A DNA stretch of 58,499 bases, taken from contig JAQTZZ010000026.1 of the NCBI GenBank assembly GCA_028687545.1, positions 1 through 58,499 on the forward strand. The letters run 5' to 3'. Of this stretch, positions 53,401-58,499 are shown one piece after another. Under the pieces are notes generated by a model. It was not told where the DNA came from and searched no databases. It worked only from the letters and a program-made list of their open reading frames with translations. The translations under genes were made by a program, and so were the position numbers. The stretch comes from Candidatus Wallbacteria bacterium (lineage in GTDB: Bacteria; Muiribacteriota; JAQTZZ01). Numbering within the stretch: the first letter of the stretch is position 1; each line of letters opens with the position of its first letter.

Positions 53401-56400
53401 AGCTGTACCTGCTCGGCGGCTACGATTCACAGAAAACTTATGCCGATGTCTGGGTGACTGTCGACGGAATCAACTGGGAGAGAATTACGGAAAATGCAGG
53501 TTTTGCACCCAGGTATGGTTTCGGATGTGGAGTGATAGGCGACAAGATATATGTATTCGGCGGAGCTGATCAGAACAATATATTTTCAGATGTGTGGTCG
53601 AGCGAAGATGGAGTTGAGTGGACCCAGGTCACGATGAATGCTTCATTTGGTCACAGATATGTTTGCGGGACAGCGGTATATGGCGGTAAGCTGTGGATGG
53701 CCGGAGGGTTTGACGGTACTGCATTCAAGAACGATGTCTGGTCTACTACTGACGGACTGGACTGGACTCAGGCTGTTGATCCAGCTCCTTTCACTCCACG
53801 AGCAGGGCTTGCATTGACTGCTACACCGACAGGGCTGATTTTGACCGGCGGATATGATGGTGTGAATCTTTTTTCTGATGTCTGGTACACCCCTGACGGT
53901 TCTACCTGGTCGAATCTTGCTCAAACAACAGATTTTGGTCCCAGAGCATTCCATAGTTGCGTGTTTTACAATGGAATGTTATGGATTGCGGGCGGATTTG
54001 TAAGCCCGACCAGGGACCAGCTTGATCCTGATTTCTATTTCAGCGATAACTGCATAAACTGGACAAGAGTAATGGACAACGGTGCGGTCAGCGCGAGAGC
54101 GCTGCAATCAGCTGCCATGTTCCACGATACTGTCTGGCTTTTCGGTGGGATAAGCAAGAACGGATTGCTGTCCGATGCCTGGTATGCGGTGAAACCTTGC
54201 TCCCTGAAAACTCTCAAAGTCAATCTGCATCCTGAAATCGTTTCCGCAGACGCAGGCTGGAAAATGGCAGGGAATGAGCACTGGAAAACTTCAGGCTCAA
54301 GTATTTTCGTTCTAGCAGGTGATACATATGAATTGATCTTTAAGGATGTTGCGGGATGGGTTACGCCCTCTCCTGTATCAGGAGTAATCGATACCGAAGA
54401 AACTGATCTGGACGTAACTTATCAATCTTCTGAAACGAGATATACTTTATCCGTCGGCCTCTATCCTGCAGGGGCAGTGGATTCAGGAGCAAAATGGAAA
54501 TTGTATGGGGAAAGCGTATGGAGAGATTCCCAGAGTTCCATGGAATTGTCGGAACACCAGATTTATAGACTGCAATTTTCTAATGCTGCCGGGTTCCGTG
54601 CGCCCTCAATGATCACGGGAACCATGAACGGAAATACCTTGATTTCTGCAAACTACTGTCAGGCGCGCAGGATCGGTGTGTCGATTCTTCCGAATGATGC
54701 AGTCATGAGAGGGGCTCAGTGGAAACTGTCCGGAGATAATAGCTGGAACTACCCAAGTAATGCAGCTTACCTGTATGAGGGAGATAATTACTCCATCAAC
54801 CTCAAGATCCTGGATAATTATTATCAGCCTGACACTCTCTCAGGGACCATGCCGCAGAATGACTTGACACTGGAAGTCACATATACATGGAAAAATTGGA
54901 CAAAGCTCAATCAGGCAGGGATTGATCCGGTCAGGTTTGGTTCAGCCATGGCAGTATTCAACGGAAAATGCTGGCTGACAGGCGGATCTGATGGAACAAA
55001 TGAGCTAAATGATGTGTGGAGTTCTGATAATGGCTCAACTTGGGAGAAATCATTGGAAACCATCCCGGGTCCATGCAGGTATGGACACACCATTACAAGT
55101 TGGAACAACGGCCTTTGGTTGATCGGAGGCAAATCAGGTCAGAATTATTTGTCCGATGTGTTGAGCTCATCAGATGGACAAACCTGGACAACTGAAGTCT
55201 CATCAACCCCGTTTGGGCCACGATTTGGGCATTCATGCTTTACATTAGGCGGCAAACTCTGGATCATCGGCGGACGAGACGGCACAACGCTTCATGGAGA
55301 TATCTGGAGCTCAGCCAATGGTACGGAATGGACGCTTGAAGCGCAGACCGCTCCATTTGGAGCAAGGTATGGTCAATGCGTGATTGCCGATGCAGATGGA
55401 GCTTATTTGATTGGCGGAAATGACGGAGTGAACTTGCTTGATGATGTGTGGCATACAATTGATGGAATCAATTGGGAGCTTCTCACCCAGACCGCAGGCT
55501 TCGGGAGGAGGATGTTCCTGTCCGGCGTTAAAGTAGGGAATACCTTTATCATTGCTGGCGGTACTCTGGACATGGCGATGACTAGTTATGACCTAAATTA
55601 CTACAAGAGCACAGATGGAATTGTTTGGCAACAAGTAACGGATAAATCCGGATGTTGCGAGAGAACCATGGCAGGTGCAGTAGCATTCAACGGGACTATG
55701 CTGCTGACTGCCGGAATGGGACCTCACTCTGCATTTGGCGACACTTGGGCGGAATCATCCAGAAGAATTTACCATGGCGTTTCTGTCACTCTGCAACCCG
55801 AAGCAGAGATTTCCGCCATAGCTGGGTGGCGGTTTGTCGGAACCCAGGATTGGTCTGATTCCTGTACGCGATTTATTGAAGAAGGCACCACCTTTGAAAT
55901 CGAATTCAAGCAAATCCAGGGCTGGCTGACACCGGACAATGTTACAGGTATTATTGGAACCCAGGAAATAGTAATAGATCAGGAATATCTGCCTGCTCAA
56001 CACAACCTGACTGTCAACATTAGTCCTGCTGCGGTCAATTCCGCAGGCGCAGCCTGGAAACTCCTGGGCGAAGCTGATTGGAGATCCAGTGGCAGTTACA
56101 TCGAGTTACAAGAGGGAACCTCATACGAGATAATTTTCAGGGACATTATAGGATACGAACCACCTGCAAATATTACCGGCACAGTGAGCACAAACGACAA
56201 GTCTGAAACAGGAACTTATTCAGCACCTGCCTGGAGCAGGCAGACTGCAAGTGCTGCCTTTGGCGGACGCTATGGGCATGGAAGCGCTGTATTGAACGGA
56301 AAATTGTTCGTAATCGGTGGCTATGACGGAACATACAGGCGCGATATCTGGAGTACCGTTGACGGCATTACCTGGACCAAGGAATGCGACGCACCTTTTG

Positions 56401-58499
56401 CAGCTAGGTATTCTTTCGGCTGCACAGTGCATGACGGCAAGATCTGGATTGCAGGTGGAGGTGCAAGCACTGGAATCAAGTCCGATGTCTGGCAGAGCTC
56501 AGACGGGAAAAACTGGACGCAAGTGACTGCTGACGGAGGATTTGGAGCAAGGAACGCGGCAGGGCTGGAGTCGTTTGAGGGTAAACTATGGCTGATCGGC
56601 GGGAACATTGCCGGCGGCAGTAAAAACGATGTCTGGAGCAGTTACAATGGCATTACCTGGACCAAAGAATGTGACGCTCCGTTCACAAGCCGTTATTGTT
56701 TAGGCACTGCAGTGTATGTTAATAAAATCTGGGTGGTAGGCGGATACACTACTACCAACAATACCTATTTACGGGATGTCTGGAACAGCGCAGACGGAAA
56801 GAACTGGACCCAGGTAACTAACCAGGGCCCGTTCAGCGCAAGATTTGGGACCTGCGCGGCGTATGACGGCAGATTGTGGCTCTCCTGCGGGAAAACGACA
56901 GGTGGAGGAACAGTTGCCGATGTATGGTATACAAAGGATGGGGTCAGCTGGACCCAGGCTGTGTCCACTGGACTCACCTCGCGATATTGCCATTCTATGA
57001 CTGCTTTCAATGGCTCATTGTGGATCATTGCCGGATCAACCGGATCTGCTCCTTACCTAAACGACACCTGGAATTATTATGAAGCGCCTGTTTACGGACA
57101 ATTGTCAGTGCAACTGAGTCCAGCCGAAGCTGTGACTACCGGAGCAGGGTGGAAGCTGGTTGGAGAAACTGGTTGGCGTGATTCCGGAACTAATGCACAG
57201 GTGCAGGAAGGCGATGGCTATATGCTGGAATTCAGGCAGACCGGAGGGTACTGCACGCCAGGTATGCTGAAAGGTGTAATGCCGATAGACGGCACTACCG
57301 AAAATGTGATGTATGCTGAATACAATCAGAACCTGAGCCATAACCTGACAGTAACAATTTCACCTCCAGGTGCGGTTTTTTCAGGAGCAGGGTGGAGATT
57401 ATCAGGAGAAAACCTGTGGAGGAACAGTGGGACAAGTGTCAGCCTGAGCGAAGGCAGTACCTGTACTGTGGAATATCGTGATGTGATCGGCTATAGCCAG
57501 CCTGAATCCGTGCATGGAACCATGGAGGCTGGAGATATATCTGTACCCTGCATCTATCAGGCTGTCCCGTGGACCCAGGGACAGACAGCAGGATTCGGCG
57601 GACGCTACGGTCATGGGAACATTGTCCTGAACGGGAAAATGTTCGTGATCGGAGGCTACGACGGTACCTACAGACACGATGTCTGGAGCACAATTGATGG
57701 TTTGACCTGGACCAAGGAATGCGACGCTCCTTTCAGTTCCAGATACCTATTCGGCTGCACAGTGCATGACGGCAAAATCTGGATTGCAGGCGGAAATGCC
57801 AGCACTGTCCTCAAGTCAGATGTCTGGCAGAGCGTAGACGGCAAGAATTGGACTCAAGTGACTGCTGATGGAGGTTTTACAGCAAGAAGCGCAGCAAGCC
57901 TGTTGTCATTTGACTGCAAACTCTGGTTGATTGGCGGATGCATAACCGGAGGTGCCGGCAGAAATGATGTCTGGAGCAGTGTAGATGGAATTACCTGGAC
58001 CAAAGAATGTGACGCTCCTTTCACCAGCCGCTTCTGCCACGGCACAGAAGTGTATGCCAATAAAATCTGGGTGATTGGAGGATATACAACAACCAATAAC
58101 ACTTATTTGAAAGACGTCTGGAACAGTTCTGACGGAAAGAACTGGACACAGGTGAGTAGCCAGAACCCATTCAGTGTCAGGTACGGGACCTGTGCTGCGT
58201 ATAATGGAAGGCTCTGGCTCTCCTGCGGGAAGACCACTGGAGATGTAACAGTTGCAGACATCTGGTACACTAAGGATGGAGTGAACTGGACCCAGGCTTC
58301 TTCAGCAGGCCTTTCTCCAAGATACTGCCATTCCATGACAGCATTCAACGGATCTCTCTGGATCATTGCCGGATCTACCGGAACCACGCCATACTTGAAC
58401 GACACCTGGAGTTATTACGAAGCTCCTGTTTACGGGCAGTTAACAGTGCAATTGAATCCTGCTGATGCAGTGGCTTCTGGCGCAGGATGGAGGCTGACG
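44343..58499 (+). CDS. Giant exported repeat protein, main body (3' end beyond the window)
   Basis: A single frame stays open for about 14.1 kb, from 44307 to the last base of the window (over 4,700 codons). The ATG at 44343 is only the first convenient codon after the frameshift. In order, it has a linker and an Ig-like domain (about 44560-44780), four divergent GAxWR units, and a unique Gly/aromatic region (about 45830-46740). Then come arrays of the ~73-residue GAxWR unit alternating with six kelch propellers. No membrane anchor or sorting domain is visible before the edge. Size, export and repeats suggest a surface or secreted adhesin or carbohydrate-binding giant, which is inference. Cysteines are scattered, not paired per repeat. 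Confidence 0.85.
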   Translation, partial: MAYLKAGELLDANPGSIWGKLHPVEHWGESGLVESKSIAPILADENSRFIISPPQDLAASEKNNDEYTGVYTPGEPITFKVEATDLNSGVHSVSFSIKEISENRVIQNKVVFSEPFEYTRTFYSTEKMLITAWIYDNAGNRAEESMYLVPDLRKLSVGFKPDELQDGTAPDGRWKYRNIPDDPNTPPGTWSSDLSAGVAELVPGKYELQAKNLSSSGWDFDNPPGGNKVVELTSDTDFTFIYKPAYKKLTFNINPDTPEVRDNARWSVYLKGSYKHGDSVSLQANESYYISFSDVTGWIRPSDQIVNLTANQTLTALYWKDPDYKPPVDLPPTTLKVTILPDQISMMTGWKSSADTTDGWHSSGDSVTVSPPRTISVYFKPVEYWNAPQTMNLDMKISREITVSYTPFRNTLSALILPPYFSDWIVKHGGKWCVTTANYNSGWIDFDQLVSLNAGEEYSVTFNDVEKLMKPQGVSGVMQAYPTYAYAPYTPDLCWQHTQTFNGFVTVAGKYLVADSGNFEITENGLSPHNDPLPEIYTKSTGLLTGWLGHECGRRENKAYLWIPDKIKAHREGSGMVYSIPFTTDCETIGLEDFYLPWASSIDSFSIGENYACFNIGSVDWYIEPFWGKVTNDCLTDPNALLGASGLNTALIFNGEFNLVGNRFFYHGIPGDAESPPTRVASGNVELVQTPFPYDSVSIFESAGKVLALKTNWSMRTTDLYTLGPGSPSFSVGGGDNFSAAHGKWRLYHEGCWRNPGSYPIPYGCNFDLEYKVDPGYDVSGPLSFYTDGIHSSVVVSAKQQRLLLININPSTAKFRFSSDPPYTWRDSGSYPLPGDSSPATQYVTLYFQDMSGWETPSPYSFIPFGTNEININIAYKPKRTLTVKLHPDDAILYGAKWRVSGYTGWMSSGDTVDLKDGLNVYVEYYVLSSSNGWINPTPLSEKLLMTENKVIDRSYSIVKRKLEVILGPDDYATSQGRWRIKGDQDWQQSGATCELRMNSLNWIEFLEITGRTTPSTIPCLMDKDRTLSAYYTGYHKLQVALLPQDAVAAGAKWRFADGFWHGTSETFDLVEGETYEIKFCPASGDFATPDPVIGTMEAQDQTVTAEYTHTGSYGYQVMIEATPEDAVLSGAGWRLAQEEDWHFSGTGVRLPAGGTYEILFRPVFGYHAPASVFGTIESSDLSIRPEYTPAYGILSVNTAPDIVNSAEAAWRLSGEVAWRQSESTVEMRIGTDYIIDFKPVEGWTSPKPITNMFWSENAVEYGNYSLIGSTLCVRIVPERIRAYTSWRLSGGQTWLYSGSTVIVPTGGTYELEFSDYQGYDKPTGITGRKSSWSETLTAEYQPEHGSWTLAADTVEFPQRSDFVALPYSAEILVISGRQGTQELSDIWSSTDGIAWTCDTESAAFGGRSLHACAEHNGILWLVGGWNGSVELGDIWTSTDGADWTLVTGQAAFGTRRNTHLVEHDGALWCFGGRRDSLELSDVWRSDNGGDWTLVTAETGVSFASSTSIISYRGGFYLISSGQTGCWSSPDGEHWSQTSISEGFGDRYGAAAVAYNNLIWLAGGLKYESSGSMISDDAWHSADCSTWVEDTDKAGFGLRYGHALVSFQDKIWLLGGSDYTGTKNDLWYFEATKEVLTVGLHPANAITAGASWRVDGGEWITDGGTLEVPASKLFTLECKVTPSWTAPTQQSLVMPSANLTIDATYESSLRPLTVLISPEQAVTDGMKWKLSGETDWQNSGSFTMLDKGSPCTVECNGQISGWNTPEPVSLVVEESGSTVSVTCTPFYRNLTVNIGPEEAIQNGAAWRSSGTQDWKSSGFSIEVQAGKPYNLEFSAASRYLTPSDLSSLMPDYDNTISVNYPEQTCSLTVTLAPLKALQLGAGWKLAEENEWRNSGTSVAIQIGDTYSVEFSDLLDLIKPVSMSGMITSSVIIEPIYTENFWDVASAMAEFQPRYGAAAVVLSSEILLTGGNNGISTNKDVWRSQTGATWEILTAEAAFGNRFLHSMLEKSGEVWLLCGTSGSSIYGDIWHSSDGTDWQCAASSAAFGPRYGQAAAVFSGKLWVISGQGITGLKSDVWYSENGTDWSLAGDAPGFSARYGAAATVYDGKLWLIGGHDGTQPLSDVWSTDDGINWTMISASAIPARYYHQAIGYGGSLWMVGGFLANNNTGLESDFYSTTNGVDWTVHHDNEGFAARALPCLFEKSARLWLCSGAGPAGPVADALYSADTIGYQCLTVEITPQAALDAGAGWKLASDSVWRQSGTSARVPENSSYEITFRILPHWATPEPVSGNIGTAEASFSRSYIQSMRDLTVFIEPTAALNDGAVWKFAGESEGRASGSSVTLPEGSRCTIETTDLNGWVTPQDKVIDLEQDTSETFTYQVQKYHLSVSLSPNAAVSEGAGWRYSGESNWRQAGTVEIERGTAFGIEYREIPGWFAPSSTGETVGYEDIQINQEYKLRNYPVCITIEPFWACEAGALWRMAGESGWHASSDAVNLPHDTNYTIEFSTVEGWVKPDAFNGNIGTADLNLSSQYKPVKYRLSVQIGPDLAVSETAGWRLVGEERWRGSGDSLEIENHSHYQVEFKDLQGWANHGWQVGDVVNGNVSLSEEYDPVEYELSMAIEPENARNAGAKWRMLPDGDWLDSQVSLTVTHGTQFSVEFTSLSGWISPQAIEGIMPAENTVKDIEYSSIMHKLSAVILPAEAAGSGAAWALASDMIQKNSGDSVEIQECDNYQVVFNDIYGWTTPSSVTGEVGTSDLTISVEYLPINQKLSVLIQPQSAADNGGTWKINGSDVWNLNGDSVEIRRGVTYEILFSDATGFSTPMPISGLIGEDDFEQTAFYTELMHTCCVVLGPEEALARGGQWMLAGEQSWHQSGEQVVLQEGLSYPVWLKPVPGWCGPSDAVIETVTDGTIELSYVPRYQKIGIQFPPETMAAGAAWKLAGETDWRQSGDSVELQSGTSFEVTFKDVEKMNKPENILRVVGASDEVFFVNYTWKYWFQASDGGYPARYDQATVYFKDKLYLLGGYDSQKTYADVWVTVDGINWERITENAGFAPRYGFGCGVIGDKIYVFGGADQNNIFSDVWSSEDGVEWTQVTMNASFGHRYVCGTAVYGGKLWMAGGFDGTAFKNDVWSTTDGLDWTQAVDPAPFTPRAGLALTATPTGLILTGGYDGVNLFSDVWYTPDGSTWSNLAQTTDFGPRAFHSCVFYNGMLWIAGGFVSPTRDQLDPDFYFSDNCINWTRVMDNGAVSARALQSAAMFHDTVWLFGGISKNGLLSDAWYAVKPCSLKTLKVNLHPEIVSADAGWKMAGNEHWKTSGSSIFVLAGDTYELIFKDVAGWVTPSPVSGVIDTEETDLDVTYQSSETRYTLSVGLYPAGAVDSGAKWKLYGESVWRDSQSSMELSEHQIYRLQFSNAAGFRAPSMITGTMNGNTLISANYCQARRIGVSILPNDAVMRGAQWKLSGDNSWNYPSNAAYLYEGDNYSINLKILDNYYQPDTLSGTMPQNDLTLEVTYTWKNWTKLNQAGIDPVRFGSAMAVFNGKCWLTGGSDGTNELNDVWSSDNGSTWEKSLETIPGPCRYGHTITSWNNGLWLIGGKSGQNYLSDVLSSSDGQTWTTEVSSTPFGPRFGHSCFTLGGKLWIIGGRDGTTLHGDIWSSANGTEWTLEAQTAPFGARYGQCVIADADGAYLIGGNDGVNLLDDVWHTIDGINWELLTQTAGFGRRMFLSGVKVGNTFIIAGGTLDMAMTSYDLNYYKSTDGIVWQQVTDKSGCCERTMAGAVAFNGTMLLTAGMGPHSAFGDTWAESSRRIYHGVSVTLQPEAEISAIAGWRFVGTQDWSDSCTRFIEEGTTFEIEFKQIQGWLTPDNVTGIIGTQEIVIDQEYLPAQHNLTVNISPAAVNSAGAAWKLLGEADWRSSGSYIELQEGTSYEIIFRDIIGYEPPANITGTVSTNDKSETGTYSAPAWSRQTASAAFGGRYGHGSAVLNGKLFVIGGYDGTYRRDIWSTVDGITWTKECDAPFAARYSFGCTVHDGKIWIAGGGASTGIKSDVWQSSDGKNWTQVTADGGFGARNAAGLESFEGKLWLIGGNIAGGSKNDVWSSYNGITWTKECDAPFTSRYCLGTAVYVNKIWVVGGYTTTNNTYLRDVWNSADGKNWTQVTNQGPFSARFGTCAAYDGRLWLSCGKTTGGGTVADVWYTKDGVSWTQAVSTGLTSRYCHSMTAFNGSLWIIAGSTGSAPYLNDTWNYYEAPVYGQLSVQLSPAEAVTTGAGWKLVGETGWRDSGTNAQVQEGDGYMLEFRQTGGYCTPGMLKGVMPIDGTTENVMYAEYNQNLSHNLTVTISPPGAVFSGAGWRLSGENLWRNSGTSVSLSEGSTCTVEYRDVIGYSQPESVHGTMEAGDISVPCIYQAVPWTQGQTAGFGGRYGHGNIVLNGKMFVIGGYDGTYRHDVWSTIDGLTWTKECDAPFSSRYLFGCTVHDGKIWIAGGNASTVLKSDVWQSVDGKNWTQVTADGGFTARSAASLLSFDCKLWLIGGCITGGAGRNDVWSSVDGITWTKECDAPFTSRFCHGTEVYANKIWVIGGYTTTNNTYLKDVWNSSDGKNWTQVSSQNPFSVRYGTCAAYNGRLWLSCGKTTGDVTVADIWYTKDGVNWTQASSAGLSPRYCHSMTAFNGSLWIIAGSTGTTPYLNDTWSYYEAPVYGQLTVQLNPADAVASGAGWRLT
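48381..58428 (+). repeat. Six kelch (galactose-oxidase-like) propellers of six blades each
   Basis: Propellers lie at about 48381-49232, 50157-51030, 53331-54195, 54888-55763, 56226-57090 and 57568-58428. Each blade follows FGxRYGHxxxxxxGKLWLIGG, then DGxxxxxDVWSSxDGxxWT. I count six blades in every propeller (36 in total). The double-glycine and spaced aromatic residues are the kelch signature. Confidence 0.82.
56250..58499 (+). repeat. Recent tandem duplication of a propeller-plus-linker module (~1,337 bp)
   Basis: Matching positions in the fifth and sixth propellers are 1,335-1,338 bp apart (for example GGCGGACGC at 56262 and 57597; GTTTACGG at 57090 and 58428). Protein similarity is far higher than between any other pair, with long shared runs such as YTTTNNTYL and GSLWIIAGSTG. 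The second copy runs off the window. Confidence 0.85.

Larger units (their letters stand above)
44793..58499 (+). repeat. About 33 copies of a ~73-residue GAxWR beta-repeat in the giant protein
   Basis: Consensus by eye: L[TS]VxIxPxxAxxxGAxW[RK]LxGExxWRxSG, then VxLxxGxxYxIxFxxxxGWxxP, xxxGxI and a final Y. Groups lie at about 44793-45760 (4 divergent), 46740-48370 (7), 49240-50150 (4), 51035-53325 (10), 54205-54885 (3), 55775-56220 (2), 57095-57565 (2) and 58430-58499 (1, cut by the edge). The unit resembles the GAQWRVDGG-type repeats of secreted bacterial proteins near PEGA-like sandwiches. Confidence 0.8.

Noticed and set aside
44746-58405. Many short frames on both strands within the giant gene, some in near-identical pairs (for example minus 56765-57028 and 58103-58405)
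   Set aside because: They mirror the repeats of the plus-strand giant frame in other frames, lack ribosome binding sites and have no sensible protein pattern.

Overview
The window is a fragment of a bacterial chromosome with moderate GC. It probably comes from an uncultivated, Gram-negative-like lineage: there are many Sec-exported proteins, a lipoprotein alpha-2-macroglobulin, and giant exported beta-rich repeat proteins. I cannot name the phylum from sequence alone. I saw no tRNA, rRNA or CRISPR array. Two genes (the GH57-like gene at the left edge and the giant repeat gene at the right edge) are each split by an apparent one-base deletion, which could be assembly error or real decay.

1-14.3 kb is ordinary single-gene chromosome: a frameshifted GH57-like glycosidase, an M42 aminopeptidase, two flavodoxin-fold reductases, a transglutaminase-like protein, an ATP-grasp ligase fused to a GNAT acetyltransferase, an exported PQQ-type beta-propeller, an exported protein made of four copies of a ~70-residue unit, a TraB/GumN-like protein in an operon with a membrane protein and a cysteine desulfurase-like enzyme, a response regulator, and a peptide-type ABC substrate-binding protein.

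14.3-26.4 kb is a minus-strand defence and toxin-antitoxin island. It holds an MNT/HEPN pair, an AbiEii-like nucleotidyltransferase translationally coupled to a 52-residue protein, and a complete type I restriction-modification locus (hsdR, hsdS, hsdM). The RM locus is interrupted twice. A PIN-domain toxin and its partner lie between hsdS and hsdM. An A+T-rich three-gene cassette lies between hsdR and hsdS and encodes a class III nucleotide-cyclase-like protein, an HSP90/MORC-like GHKL ATPase and a radical SAM protein. This cassette is the best candidate in the window for an undescribed system: a signal-nucleotide synthase next to an ATPase and a radical enzyme, with no obvious known effector, carried inside a restriction locus.

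26.6-41 kb returns to housekeeping and envelope genes: a thioredoxin-like protein, YjbQ, 3-methyladenine glycosylase I, an exported protein, a CPBP protease, an EF-G, a 1,819-residue alpha-2-macroglobulin with intact thioester motif, and a glycogen pair (CBM20-like protein plus glycogen debranching enzyme). Two inverted copies of a ~200-bp MITE-like element bracket 27.2-30.6 kb.

41.1-58.5 kb starts with a REP-associated tyrosine transposase whose own gene, and the gene after it, carry palindromes inserted in frame. After a HEAT-like membrane-anchored protein comes a giant exported gene (about 15 kb in the window, with its 3' end outside). It alternates arrays of a ~73-residue GAxWR beta-repeat (about 33 copies) with six kelch propellers of six blades each. 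The last propeller unit is a recent tandem duplicate of the one before it.
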